Source: Adineta ricciae (Eukaryota; Rotifera; Eurotatoria; Adinetida; Adinetidae). Taken from it: a stretch of DNA of 64,000 bases. A program made the position numbers and the translations under genes. The notes beneath the pieces are model-generated. The model ran no database searches and was not told the origin of the DNA. It worked only from the letters and a program-made list of their open reading frames with translations. The DNA is taken from the NCBI GenBank assembly GCA_905250025.1, contig CAJNOJ010000178.1, positions 1-64,000 on the forward strand, written 5' to 3'. Below are positions 34,420 to 47,207 of this stretch, in pieces; positions within the stretch are counted from its first letter, which is position 1, and each line of letters starts with the position of its first letter.

Positions 34420-34834
34420 TGAATTCATCAATTCTGGCTTTCGCCCTTCTTGCCTTTATGGTGATCAGCCAAAGCAATGCACGGTTAACCAGACAAGACT
34501 TCTTCGCAGAAAAACGAGGTATTTTCAGCTCGACAATAAAACTGTTCTCATCATCATTGAATTAACAATCGTATTTTCTATTCCAAATGTACCAACGCAA
34601 AGCAGATGTACAAACATTATTAGCGGCTACGATGCGTCAGGTGGCGATATAGATGGTATTAATCCAGGATACGTTCTCAGTGCTGATGCTTGTGCTGCAT
34701 TATGCGAATCGATTTCTGTTTGTAATCACTGGACATTTCACACAGACAGTGGCCAATGTTGTCTCAAGAATAAATCATCAGAAATCCGAGCCCATTCTGG
34801 TATGTATTCAGGCAATTGTACCAAGTCGAAATAA
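34420..34834 (+). CDS. Secreted PAN/apple-domain protein, two exons
   Basis: Exon 1 begins at 34420 with a signal peptide (MNSSILAFALLAFMVISQS) and ends near 34533 at a gtattt donor. Exon 2 (about 34590-34834) encodes a single PAN_4-like module: a Cys, a Gly/Asp stretch, ADACAALCESISVCNHWTFH, QCCLKN and a final SGMYSGNC. Such domains bind carbohydrate or protein outside the cell. The junction is not clean. Exon 1 leaves one base, and both available AG acceptors (before CAGATG or ATGTAC) put exon 2 out of frame. A TG-ended intron before TACCAACG would keep it. Either the splice site is non-canonical, a base is missing, or the gene is broken. Confidence 0.6.
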
Positions 34835-35551
34835 ACTTCTGTTCACTGGCATAAGGACGCCGTAACTATATGACTTTGATTAGATCCAAATAAATCAATC
34901 TCTTAGTTTCACTAAACTAACCTCTAGCGACTAATATTCAATTTTTTGAGTGTTTCCTTTTTCAGTGCTATTTTCTCTGTACTATCAATAAACTTACCAA
35001 GGTTATTGAAAGTCAATTCTTTTCTCAATGCGGAGAAACAAAGACGAAATTGTAAGACAAAAACATGTGTGAATAAAGTGCATTCGCAGGAGAAATACAG
35101 TACAGATCAAAGTCACAGAAAAGATCTTGAGGATGAGATAGTTGTAATACAGTAAAACGGTGAAAGGTAAGAGAATTGCAACAAATCGAATCGTATCTAT
35201 AATAAGAGTAGAAATGATCCAAAAAGAGACGAACAATTCGATAAACTATTCAAACATGATTATGAAAGAAAAATCAAATATATCAATTGCCAACAAAGAA
35301 TAAAGCTCTGGACAAATGAAAAAAAGATAGATATCCTGAATTAGTAGCTGCAATTTGACTAAATATCATAATCAATATAAAATATTACGCCTCACAAATG
35401 AAGGAAAATAAATCAGTAGTAATTAATCGTATATCACATACAAATGATCTTAAGAAAAATTTATTAAAAATACTCTAAATTTAATTTTTCTAAAATATGT
35501 TTTTTCGATCTGTATAAAAAATTCTTTTTCGAGATTTTCTCAGCAATTCGT
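34835..35551. other. Spacer, nothing supported
   Basis: AT-rich with short frames. It ends at the sharp breakpoint where similarity to CEP295 begins. Confidence 0.45.
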
Positions 35552-36424
35552 TTCCGATCGAATCATTGTTTCACTTATCGCAAACGGTTCGTTTTTGATC
35601 GGTGATAATGCTGGAGTTGAATAAGCACTTGTCTTATCATCACATGTCGAAAGTGGAGATGAACATTGTTTCTTCTTTTGTTGTGATCTCGATTGAGTTC
35701 CCATTTCATTCACTATTTGATTTGTCGTCGCTGTTGTTGTTGTTAATGAACGATAACTGTTCGAAAGAAGAGTCAACGATGGTTCATCAAGAATACCATG
35801 ATCATCACCATCAATCTAAATCAATCATTTCATTTCGTTTCGTTTCATCAACAGATTCACGACGATGAGTTAAACTCACTTTAGAATTCAATTCAACTGT
35901 TTCAAATACACGATGTTCTTCAGCATGTAAAAGAGCAGATGGAAAATCAACTGTTGACAAAGATCCTGTCTCGATCGATGTGCTCTTCTGTTGTGCTTGT
36001 GCTCGTGACAATTGAGTATTTTCATGTGAGATGGTTGTCAGTAGTTGTCCACTCTCATAATCAGGTATTCGCATCGATGCCGATGAAAGTATCGCTGTTG
36101 ATTCTTCATTCGAGTTCACTTGATGATTTATGATGAGTCGCTGCATGGCACGTTGATTCTGTTCGATCAAGTAAGATAATGTATCGTGATGTCTATTCGA
36201 TGCTGATGATAATGAAGAGTTGGATGTGATCGATGTTTCGAATGTATTTGGAGAATTCGTCAAATGATGAATATCACTGATCACACTACCTTGATGATCG
36301 CTTTTCTCTTGTAAAACATGATTTAATGGTAAATCTGATGATGATGAATGTGAACAATGTGATGGAGTGGAGATGGGCTGACCACTGGCAAGAACTTGTT
36401 TGGCAAGAGAAGAACGATATGTTA
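35552..36424 (-). repeat. Inverted duplicate block, about 870 bp, more than 99 percent identical to 45433-46304
   Basis: Arms face each other about 9 kb apart with MTPAP, the CCDC81-like gene and the 5' part of CEP295 between them. Similarity stops abruptly at both ends. Identity is estimated by eye. Confidence 0.9.
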
Positions 36425-36655
36425 TAGAAATGAGAGTGAGAATGAAGATGCTTTATTCGAAGTTGAACACTTCGTTCTTTTTCGATCTGACAGGTCTATT
36501 TCATGAAGGTTTATATGTATATGTGAATAGGACTTTTGATGAATGACGAAATGTTCGTCGACGTTCAGTTTCATTTTGAATTAATTTTTCTTGTTGACAT
36601 GTCAAAATGACTGAAGCTTTCATCTGAAGATGTAAACGATTGAAATATCTTCGTT
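35552..36655 (-). pseudogene. Partial inverted copy of CEP295
   Basis: Two parts. 36425-36655 matches the CEP295 start region (41515 to about 41760): splice-like upstream sequence, exon 1 from ATG at 36623, intron 1 and part of exon 2. It has many changes (about 92 percent in exon 1), indels and a lost exon 1 donor. 35552-36424 matches 45433-46304 (3' part of exon 12, the 64-bp intron, start of exon 13) with only a handful of differences (K to R, T to I, C to Y codons). The 3.7 kb in between is missing. Because the intron is included this is a DNA-level copy, not a retrocopy. It cannot make CEP295. Confidence 0.85.
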
Positions 36656-36710
36656 ACCAAAAAGTAGACTTCTAAGGAGGTTTACTGTCAAGGGTTTTCT
36701 CATAAGTGTT

Positions 36711-36723
36711 AGTGACATCTATT
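36711..36723 (-). promoter_or_regulatory. AATAGATGTCACT motif upstream of MTPAP and of the CEP295 copy
   Basis: Same word family as at 15540, 31700 and 41287. It lies about 320 bp before the MTPAP ATG and about 90 bp before the ATG of the CEP295 copy. Confidence 0.35.
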
Positions 36724-37042
36724 ATGAAGAAATCAAGGTAAGTTTATTCATGAGAGAAGTTGAACTTCTGATTTTTTTTATTCGTATAAAATGATATGAG
36801 GTGAATAAATTCAAATGAACGCTGTCTATCGCTCTCAAGATGCTGTGATATTGATTTGACTCTTCATATTGAAAGCATTGAGATTGTGAAAAGCTTTGTT
36901 CGACATGTGTCGACAACTATGTGAATCTGTTATATAGACATTCGACGAAAGATTGCTCGTTAGATGTGACCAATGGTAGAATTAATTGTATATCGACGAC
37001 GGAGAAGTAAAAATCTCCTCGTATTTGTATTCTTTAGTAAAG

Positions 37043-39351
37043 ATGTTACCTTTGATATCGTTCTATCAATCTTCTTCATTTTCTTTACGTTTTCTGTCAA
37101 CTCAATCATATTATACATCTATTATCCAACGTTATTCATCATCAATCCGTCCACCTAGACCGCCATTTTCACCTTCAGCAAAGAAAAAACGTATTAATTA
37201 ATAATTTACGCAAAAGTAAAACTCATTCGAATTTTTTCAGTAGACAATGCCACACAAAATTTCGATTCATTGATTGATTTCCGACGAGAACAAGCCCGAC
37301 GAACGGTGCTGATTCATGTAAATTCTTCCCTTCCTTTTCCAACCTTTCATCTACTTTCCTTAAACTTTAGCTTGGTCGATCTCATTCCGAATCCGAACTA
37401 TACAAATTATGTTCACGTGTTGGTCAAATTTCGAATATGACACTTTATTCCGCAAATAAAAAAGTTTGTTCATACAATCATATATTAACCATCGAACGTA
37501 ATTAACTCTTTTTAGGAATGTGCGTTACTGGAATTCTCGAACGAACAAAGTGTCCAAAAATTATTGAATATCACGAGTCATTTCACGAATGAAAATCGTT
37601 TACCGTGTGCGTCGCGAAATTTGTATTTTGCAGTATGTGATTGAAATCTAACAAAAAACTTCTTCATCTCATGTATAGTCTCAACTAACTGGTTCACGAT
37701 TAAAACATCATTCGTTTGGTCGTGAAGTTCAACAACCGGATGATTCAGTTCTCGATAAAGCTTTAGCTGATATTCGTAACGTAAGGTTTGCAGGAACAGA
37801 AGAATGCAGTTTTTTCAATTTAAATCGTGTGATCTTCTTTAAATTAGTGATCAAATTCGTCATTTTTGGCAGAAAACCAAACTAACTGAACTGGATACAA
37901 GACTTCGATTCTTTGTAGCATCACTCGTCGAAGGTAAAAGGACGAAAATGCTTTGTATGCGGAAAGCAGTGTGACTAATTCTTTGTAGAAGCATTTGGGA
38001 GTATTTTTGTTGATACTGTTTGTCTTCCATTTGGTTCATCGATAACAACATTTGGTAAATCTCGGTGTGATTTGGATATGTTATTAACATTCGAAGATTT
38101 CCGAGAGAAAAATGTAAGAATTCTTCGAATGGTTTTCTCCATTATGAACGATTGGATTTATAGCAAATCAAATCAGATGGGAAAATACCACAATTACGCT
38201 TTCTGACTAAACGAAGTTATTTAAATGATCGATTCCAAGCGCAAGCGTATCTAAAAGTATATTATTCAGCTATTGTTCGATTATAATATCTGCATTGATT
38301 TAGATTCTTGCTGATACATTGAAACATTTCATGGCTGAATGTACGAGTGTGCAAATAATTCTTCCAGCTCGTGTACCAATCGTACGTTTTCAACATCGAT
38401 TATCTGATCTTCAATGTGATGTCTCAATGAGTGAATTCAAGTAAGATTTTTACAGTCAAAGATCCCGTTATTTAAGCAAACGAATGTTTTATAGATCGTC
38501 GTATTATATGTCAAAACTATTGTGGAGTTTGAGCACAATTGATAATCGTGTTTCGCCGCTTGTTTTTGCCATTCGTCGATGGGCACGTGAAGCTTCAATA
38601 ACACAAAGTACTCCCGGACCATGGTTCTCCAATTTTCAAATGACATTACTTGTGCTCTTCTATCTACAATCAATTGAAATCTTACCAAAACTGAATTATG
38701 TCAATGAGCAGTCAAACGTGTCAATACCACAAGATTCGAATCCATTGAATAGTATATTTGAATTGAAAATCAAAATAAATCTTTTATGATCTTCTTTAGA
38801 TGATCTTCGTGATGATTTGATCTTAATAAATGAACTTAATAACATTCATCAGGTGCAAATGAAGAAAGTCAATAACAGTTCATTGGGTAATAGTTTTATA
38901 TAATTTCATATAAAGCTGCTTTTTGTACTCGATTTTAGCTGTTCTACTCAAGGAATTCTTTTCATTTTATGAGAAATTTGACTTTGAATCATCATTGATC
39001 ACATTAATCGATCGTAAAGATTTAGCGAAATCATCATTATTTCAAGCCGGTAAAGATAAAGAGTGGCCAATTTACATTGAGAATCCACTTGTGCCATCAA
39101 TGAATGCGTCAAAAAATCTCGTTGAATCGGAAGGTGAACGTTTTCGTCAAACCTGTGCGAAAGCATCACAAATCCTATCCGATCCATCGAAAAATCTTCT
39201 CTCGTTATTCGAAGAATGTCGTCAAACATTACCCGATGATCTTATTGCACGTGCATATCCTGCACCCATATCGATCATGCCCGATCTACAAACAGATATT
39301 GAGCACGAAGAATTCAATGATCATTCTCAACAGGAAATAAGTCAATCATGA
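37043..39351 (+). CDS. MTPAP: Mitochondrial poly(A) polymerase
   Basis: Twelve exons (37043-37190, 37241-37317, 37371-37463, 37516-37632, 37679-37785, 37848-37933, 37989-38113, 38164-38256, 38304-38440, 38495-38751, 38800-38886, 38939-39351) join in frame to 579 residues; human MTPAP has 582. A Ser/Arg-rich N-terminus (MLPLISFYQSSSFSLRFLS) suits mitochondrial import. FRREQARRTVLIH opens the RL/RNA-binding-like region. The nucleotidyltransferase site is FGSSITTFGKSRCDLDML (about 220-238), with the third Asp in LQCDVSM near 320. The PAP-associated part has RVSPLVFAIRRWAREASITQ. LLKEFFSFY and YIENPLVPSMNASKNL match the family end. It adds poly(A) to mitochondrial transcripts. Confidence 0.95.
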
Positions 39352-39459
39352 ATTATCCGTTGTTTTTTGTTTCTGTTATTGAATTAGAGAAAAAGAAATG
39401 CGCAACTTTGTTATTCATAGGAAATGTTTCTGTTGAGTTTTCTGTTCTTTTTCTAGATT

Positions 39460-40185
39460 ATGCGATCAGTACATTCGACTAATCATACATCGAAACATCG
39501 GCGTCGTTTTACAACCGAAACGTTATTTCGAGTGTTGAATCAAACGACTCGTTTAGAAGAATATCGAACGTTTTCAACACCTAATGAACATGATCAAACA
39601 AATTCTTGTGCAAATGGCCATTTGATTGAAAATGATCTTCGTCATCTATGGGAACTTTTATCTCAAATGATTCGAAAGAGACTTCTCAATCACGAACCAT
39701 GTTTGTTACCTGAACTTGGTGCTTTTGTTCTTATCGATTATCCATCAAATGATAATCCAAATCTCCAATTGAAAGAACCATTTTTTGTATTAGATACAAC
39801 GTTCGCTCGTCGTCATCGTTTATCACGAATTAAAAAACCGAATCTTTCCTCGGCACTTTCTCTGTCTCTTCAAGCAAATGGAAATTCAACACATATCGAA
39901 CCCAATACAACTTTATCATCGTTTAATATGCAAACATTGGATTATATTTCATTACAAAATCAATCAGGTTTATCACGTGAACAATTGATGAGCGCTATTG
40001 CACATATCTTTGCCATAATTGATAAAGAAATCAATCCGCATAGTTTTTGTGATTTGGAATTTCCTCAATTGGGACATTTTAAGATTTTATCCGGTCTAGC
40101 GACGTTTGAATTTAGTGAAACATTTGTAAACGAATTTAAACTAACATTTGTCAAAAATGAATCAACATCACCAACTGACCAATGA
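39460..40185 (+). CDS. CCDC81-like protein with tandem HU-type domains
   Basis: Single coding exon of 241 residues. A polypyrimidine tract and AG (ttttctag) just before the ATG point to a 5' UTR intron. Residues about 60-110 (LRHLWELLSQMIRKRLL, LLPELGAFVLID, FFVLD) and 165-230 (LSREQLMSAIAHIFAIIDKEI, LEFPQLGHFKILSG) match the two HU-like domains at the N-terminus of CCDC81, a centrosome/cilium protein. The long C-terminal coiled region of vertebrate CCDC81 is absent. Basic N-terminus (TSKHRRRF). Its neighbour CEP295 is also a centriolar gene. Confidence 0.75.
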   Translation: MRSVHSTNHTSKHRRRFTTETLFRVLNQTTRLEEYRTFSTPNEHDQTNSCANGHLIENDLRHLWELLSQMIRKRLLNHEPCLLPELGAFVLIDYPSNDNPNLQLKEPFFVLDTTFARRHRLSRIKKPNLSSALSLSLQANGNSTHIEPNTTLSSFNMQTLDYISLQNQSGLSREQLMSAIAHIFAIIDKEINPHSFCDLEFPQLGHFKILSGLATFEFSETFVNEFKLTFVKNESTSPTDQ

Positions 40186-41543
40186 GATCGAAGACATTTT
40201 GCATGTCCGGTGATTCTATTTTTTGTTCGCGTTCGTTTTTCTGTTCTTCTTTTTTCGTTGTCTTTGTTGTGTTTATGATATTATTTTCAGTGTTGTGTCA
40301 GATTTTGTCGTTTTGTTTCTTCGATGTATTTTTTGGTGTTTGTTTCTTTTGTAATTAGAAGTTTTATGTGTATTTTGAGAAGTAAATATTTGTATAACAT
40401 GTATAGTCATCAATAATCACCTCAATTGTACTATTATCTGAAAGAGAAGGAAAGTGAATGGTGTTCACCTTGCAGAACATTGATAAATGAAATAGAAATT
40501 TGTACACTTCAACATAAATCATTCTCATTATCATATTTCGGCAAGAATCGTCATCAAAGTTTCTGTTCTGATGAGAATGTGATTGTATAAAAAAAGCTGC
40601 GCATTGGTGGAGAATGTAAGTAGAAGAAAGATGTGCAAAATAGGGCCGAATACACAGCCTATCTAAATATGAATGTTTGAAATAGTTCAAAAGTAAGCAT
40701 TTTTATTAGCAAAGACAAATCGTTTTAATCTATCCATAATATTAAAATAGACAATAAATGATCAACTCATTCTGGTAATGATTGAACCTACTTCAATCGA
40801 AATATTTGCTTCACGGTTCATTTGATTTCCTTTTCTCATGAACCGATTAGACAATTTGAAATAGAGTGAAATATTAAATGTGTAGAAATACAATTGTAAA
40901 TGAAACTCAGAGTCTTTGGCAAGCGCTTTGAAGCAAGAGATATGTGTAATGAGAAATGCAGACACTTAAGAATATTCAACGCCTATTTCTTCTAATTAGC
41001 AGACGATGTTATACTCACTCTTTTCGAAAATCGTTTCTCAACTAGCTTTCCTTTTTTATCAGAATGTTTGATACTCTATTAAAATACTTCAAAGCAATGT
41101 GCTGATAATTGGTCGAATGTAAGTAAATCCGTCTGAAATTCATTCAATGATCAAGTTTTCCACTTTTCTTCTCGAATCTAAGTAGATTTTGACGAGCTCT
41201 ACCAACTCCATATTTCATATACGGGCCTTAAGGGCGTGAGGCAATTTATACAACAAGAGGAAAACGTGTGCACTCTAGTTCTTCAGAAAAGATGTCGCTA
41301 ATGTTCATCGAAAAAATTCCAAGAGCAACTTTTGCAAATACAAATTTTGACACAAATATAAAAATACTTTAGAGTTTTCCTGAAATCTGCTCCAATTCGG
41401 CGATTTGACATCTGTGGTTGTTGCTCGGTTATGAAAATTTCGTCAACGAGTTCAATGGCATTGAACACCAATCCCTAACGTGATTCTTTGTCGAGTTCTA
41501 CTACTAACCTAGACGAAGATATTTCAATCGTTTATATCTTCAG
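40186..41543. other. Spacer with CEP295 promoter
   Basis: About 1.36 kb with no supported coding sequence. The AAAAGATGTCGCTA motif is at 41287-41300, about 245 bp before the CEP295 ATG. A 3' splice site (ttatatcttcag) ends right at the ATG, so a non-coding first exon is likely upstream. Confidence 0.45.
41287..41300 (+). promoter_or_regulatory. AAAAGATGTCGCTA motif upstream of CEP295
   Basis: Third clear plus-strand instance of the GATGTCGCTA word close to a gene start. Confidence 0.35.
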
Positions 41544-44500
41544 ATGAAAGCTTTGGTCATTTCGACAAGTCAACAAGAAAAATTAATTCAAAATGAAACC
41601 GAACGTCGACGAACACTTCGTCTTCTCCAGGTAACTTCATTATTTACCCAAAAGTTCTCTTCACATATGTATATGAACTTTCATGAAATAGACTCGTCAG
41701 ATAGAAAAAGAACGAGCTGCTCAACTTCGACAAACCGTAGCAGATGAAAAGAAGAAACAAACTTATCTTCTTCTCAATCGACTCCAAGTAAATCATCCTT
41801 ACACTCTCACCCTCAACTTTCTGTTTCTTTTCTGATTAGGACGAATGGGTTCAAGAGAAGATTGACTTGCACGATAATCTCGAATATCAGTTTCGTGAGA
41901 ATCTCATGGAAATGGGCAAAGGTCACAAAGAAGCAGCTGATCAAGTAACATCTCTTGTTGCTGTTGATGATGTTGTTGCTGAGATCGATTTGATTTGTTT
42001 GTAGCCCGATTATGAAGAGCAATGGCTGAAGAAGACATCAGAAAATGATGCTCGTGCTGTGGAACGAGGTCAACAAGCACTGGACAAACTTCACAGTGAT
42101 ACGATGCAAAATGAAAATGAACGTAATCTTCATCTTCTCCATCGGTTTGTTCAATACTCCATGAATTTTTATGGAAAAGAAATCAATTTAATTTTTCTTT
42201 CGTCTAGAAAAGCAGCGTTGGAACTCGAGAAACTGCGCGCTCAACGTATTGCGAAATTACCTGTACCTGAAGATCCTCTACGTGATCTTCAAACGAAACC
42301 AAGTGAGTGATTCGAAGAGAAGTGAGAAGATTGAAGACATGCATTGGTTTTTAGCCACAATTGTGACTGTTCATGATCCGTATAATTTCACCACATCACG
42401 ATATCATCTGGAAGAACGACTTGTGACGAGAGAAGAAGATCAACAAGTAAAGAAAGAGAAAGATGGCTGAGAAGGAGGACAATGTGTTTGTGTAGGGAGA
42501 CGCGGCCGAAGATGCGATTGTTGAGCAAGAACGTGTTGATGCATATGTGTGCGATAAACAACGATTATGGAATGAACAACAAGAAAAAGCTCGTGTTCGT
42601 GGCGAAAATGCGCTGAAAAGAGAAGTTCTCGACAATGTAAAATCTATCATTTCTTTTCCCATCGATTTCATACTTGATGTTCATAGGCATATGATAATGT
42701 GCTGGAAGAATTGGGTAAACTGGAAAGACAAGATCGAGATCGTCGTCAGAAAGAGATTCAGAATCTTCCCGTAAGTATTATTTCATCTAAATGACATATG
42801 AATTGTGTAAGTGGAGAATATGTCGTGTTCTTTTGTAGAAGAGTATTTTTATTCCACCGTGGCGTCGTGAAGAAGAACGTGAAGAGAGACAACGACAAAT
42901 GGAAACAGCCTTTGAACAAGTTTATCAAGATAATCATCGCAAACGTTTGTTTTGTTTTGCTTTTAAAAGAAGTGAGATGTTATTATGATTTGGACTTGTT
43001 TTCAGAAGCAATTCCCATCGTGTTGATGAACGAAGATGAAGGAGTAGACGAAGAAGATGTAGCGAGTGATCGAACATTGATTGCAGACAATGAGGAAGAA
43101 GAAGAAGAAGTTCAAGCACAGTATCGAATGGCAACTGTGACACCATCGGTGAATACAGTTCCATTGGCAAATGAAGAAGTTCATGAAGATGAAGAAGCAA
43201 CATTAGCAGATCCAACCTTAATGACATTACAAACTCCATTACCTGAACAACAACAGCTGATCAAACAGCAGAACATCAATCGTCTCATGGAGAAGATCGA
43301 GCGACAAAGGCAAGCAGCACAAAATCGATCGAATCAACAATCAATTGTGACACCAACGATGAAAACACCGAAACGACTTGTTGTTAGTCCTGGCTATGTG
43401 GAAAGTACAACATCGGCGAATTCTTCAGTTGTTCAAGGGGATGAACAATCATCAGCGAATACAACAGCAACAGCTGATATAGAAGCGAGACGCAATCATC
43501 TTGAGTTTCGAAAACGAGCTTTAGAAGAACAAATTCGTCTTTTATCTGCTCGAGCTAATCTTCTTCCTCAAACAACATCAGTTGCAATTGTTTCACCTAC
43601 ATCTGATGTTTCGATTGAAAGTTTATTGAAAAATCTTCGTATGACAAACAACACAACAAGTTTTCCTTCATCTGCAGCATCATCAGTTTATACTGGTAAA
43701 CGACAGCGAGATGATCATGAACAGTTTGTTCAAGCAGTTCAAGCGATTGTTTCATCGGATGAATGTCAATCACAAACATCATCATCTGGTATTGCGATTG
43801 AAGATGATGATAAATCACACGAAACAATGTCGAATGGTTCGAGTCGTGAACGTGTTCATTTCGACAAATATGAAAGTCATTCATCAGAAGACCGTGATCA
43901 TTCATTAGAAGATCTCATTTCACGTCTTGTTGCCACTCAGCAACAGCAACAACAACAACAATCGAACAATCAATTTCATGAACTGATCATGGAAACACGA
44001 CCTTCGCGAATCGAAGTGACGAATCGTTCGTTGATCATTGATGATCTTGTGGATGATGTTTTGTCTTCGATGTCATCGTTGTCTGGTAATACACCTGTAG
44101 ATCCAAGATCGGCATCACCAGAAATGGCGCAGTTATTGTCGTTGAATCGAAATGTGGAAAGTGCACAAGAATTTCATGTGACTCGATCAGATGAGAATCG
44201 TTTCTATGAAGAGAAACGATTAATTGAACAAGAATTGGAACTGATTCGACGTGAACGAGAAAATCTTATTCATGAGCATGAGAAATATCGACAACAAGCA
44301 ATGTAAGTGTTATGATTTTACAGTTCTACTTTTCTACGATTCCTTCTCTTCATATAGGATGTCAGCAGGAGGAGCAGCAGCAGCAGTACCAATGGCAATG
44401 GCACAACAAACAGCAGTTCAGCCACCACCTCCTCCTTCTCTTCTCCGAGCGAAATTGAATCAAGTTGTGACAAACGAAGCACATGAGTTGAGCACAATTC

Positions 44501-47207
44501 AAGAAGTCGACACACCTGTCAGTTCAAGAAATACATCAGTATTTCTTCATCGTAGTCCATTGAAATCATCGTATGATCTTCAACAATTAGAAAGAATCTC
44601 CTCAGCTGATTCGTCGTCATCATCTGAATCTGATCACAATGAAATTCTCTCATCACAGATCTCAGCAACTCAACTTCTTCTTCAACAACAACAGCAGCAG
44701 CAACAGGTGATTGTGACGAATGGATTGGAACGAGATGATTCGGGTATTTCATTGTTCGATGGTCCACGCTCATCAGCAACATCACGAACAACGATCGCTT
44801 GTGGAAACGGTGGTGGGAGAAGTTCAAGTAGTGGAATTCAAAGTTTGTTACCAACACGACAATCACGTGTTCGAACGATCACAAATGAAACAACAAATAC
44901 ATCATCAAGCACAAATCCACCTGTGCTGACAACAACACCTCGATCAAATACCGAATCCGATGATCAATCATTGTCAAGTATTTCGAAGAAATGGAGAGAT
45001 ATTCTTGCAAACGAATGTTTACCTCAATTGCCTCAACTGGGTAATGCAAATAAAGATAGTGAGCCACAATTAACACATTCACTCGGATTTGGATCATCAA
45101 ATATTGATGGTAAGTGTCAGAGGACTTGTGAAAAAAGAAAGATCTGAATTGCTTTTGTGTAGATCTTCTTGTGCCGTCATCATCATCATTGACTCATCCA
45201 CATGAGATATTTTCATCTTCATCTCAAAGTACACAAGAACAACTTCTTCGTTCTCAATACGCGAATGAACAGTGTGATTTGATGTCATTAATAAAAGTTC
45301 ATGAATATCTCACAAAACAACAACCAACAACAACAGCAGCAGCGACAACATCAGCCATGCCACTTGTTGATCCGATGATACCTTCGACCACTCCGCCAGT
45401 TCATCATCGATCTTACTCAACATTGACATCTGTAACATATCGTTCTTCTCTTGCCAAACAAGTTCTTGCCAGTGGTCAGCCCATCTCCACTCCATCACAT
45501 TGTTCACATTCATCATCATCAGATTTACCATTAAATCATGTTTTACAAGAGAAAAGCGATCGTCAAGGTAGTGTGATCAGTGATATTCATCATTTGACGA
45601 ATTCTCCAAATACATTCGAAACATCGATCACATCCAACTCTTCATTATCATCAGCATCGAATAAACATCACGATACATTATCTTACTTGATCGAACAGAA
45701 TCAACGTGCCATGCAGCGACTCATCACAAATCATCAAGTGAACTCGAATGAAGAATCAACAGCGATACTTTCATCGGCATCGATGCGAATACCTGATTAT
45801 GAGAGTGGACAACTACTGACAACCATCTCACATGAAAATACTCAATTGTCACGAGCACAAGCACAACAGAAGAGCACATCGATCGAGACAGGATCTTTGT
45901 CAACAGTTGATTTTCCATCTGCTCTTTTACATGCTGAAGAACATCGTGTATTTGAAACAGTTGAATTGAATTCTAAAGTGAGTTTAACTCATCGTCGTGA
46001 ATCTGTTGATGAAACGAAACGAAATGAAATGATTGATTTAGATTGATGGTGATGATCATGGTATTCTTGATGAACCATCGTTGACTCTTCTTTCGAACAG
46101 TTATCGTTCATTAACAACAACAACAGCGACGACAAATCAAATAGTGAATGAAATGGGAACTCAATCGAGATCACAACAAAAGAAGAAACAATGTTCATCT
46201 CCACTTTCGACATGTGATGATAAGACAAGTGCTTGTTCAACTCCAGCATTATCACCGATCAAAAACGAACCGTTTGCGATAAGTGAAACAAAGATTCGGT
46301 CCGAAGCATCAGCAAATGTGTTTTCAGCAATCCCAGCAGTCAGTCGATATTCTCCATTGTTGTCATCAGTATCAACTAGTTCATCGCTTCAATTGTCGTC
46401 ACGAAAACTAAACAAGGAAGAAGCTCCCGTACATAGTAATGACGCTTCGTTACTTTCATTTGAGCGACATGAAGTGAGTGCTGGAAATGCAACATTAATG
46501 ACAGCCAATGATCAAGATGAATTGAAATCCAATGAAAACAATTCACCAATCATTTCGACAAATGCAGACTGGTCGTATTTTGTCACTGTCCGCGAAGGGT
46601 TGTCCAGAGAATTAGAAAAACCTTCTCCAGCTACTTCATCTGGCTCATCATCATCCTGTTCATCATTATCCAATAATGATACAGGACATTGTGAACAACG
46701 TAGACATATAGGCGGACTCGAATTTTTCATTAGTGGAGATCAGCAAGATTCTTCTACTCGTAAGTCATGAATCACTTCATCTTCCGTCGAACTCGTTTTC
46801 CTTTTCCCATAGCTCAAGTTGTTCAATTACCATCTCTTCAATCGGCATTAGAAACACGTCGAGCTGATTTCCTTGCGACAAGTCAAAAACGTGTTGAAGA
46901 AATTAAAGCTAAAGATTATACAACACCAACACCAACTTCTCATATTCCTGTTGCAACACGCTTTGTAACGTCAAAGTCGGCTCCAACAACGGCAACAAAC
47001 GGAGTTGAAACCGATTCGGATGAACGACAACGACGTGTTCGAGAATCGAAAGAACGTTCTAAACGTTTGTACGATCAATTAGCCGAAGTTCAACAAAAGA
47101 AAAAGTTTCATGAAAGCAAGCAACAAGCTCAAGCTTATCGTGCGCGTATGAACGCTTTTCAAACGACATTAACTAAAAAAAAGACAATTAACAACAAAAA
47201 ACAGTGA
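41544..47207 (+). CDS. CEP295: CEP295-like centriolar protein
   Basis: Fourteen exons (41544-41630, 41692-41787, 41840-41944, 42005-42144, 42208-42302, 42355-42446, 42496-42636, 42687-42770, 42839-42944, 43006-44302, 44358-45109, 45163-45977, 46042-46759, 46813-47207) join in frame to 1640 residues. The N-terminal 470 residues are charged coiled coil like the conserved CEP295 head (ETERRRTLRLLQ, MGKGHKEAADQPD). A long low-complexity Ser/Gln-rich middle includes polyQ tracts. The last 130 residues form the ALMS motif (FLATSQKRVEEIK, ERSKRLYDQLAEVQQKKK). Family members localise to centrioles and drive centriole-to-centrosome conversion; the ALMS motif binds microtubules. The ATG follows a 3' splice site. 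An inverted fragment of this gene lies at 35552-36655. Confidence 0.85.
43938..43963. repeat. CAG/CAA run coding polyGln in CEP295
   Basis: Impure CAA/CAG triplet run in exon 10. A second run is at about 44683-44706. Confidence 0.8.
45433..46304 (+). repeat. Parent arm of the inverted duplicate inside CEP295
   Basis: Partner of 35552-36424. Covers the 3' part of exon 12, the 64-bp intron (45978-46041) and the start of exon 13. Confidence 0.9.

Noticed and set aside
46042..46080. Apparent stop and frameshift in CEP295 between 46046 and 46081
   Set aside because: Explained by the 64-bp intron 45978-46041 with a good gtgagt donor.
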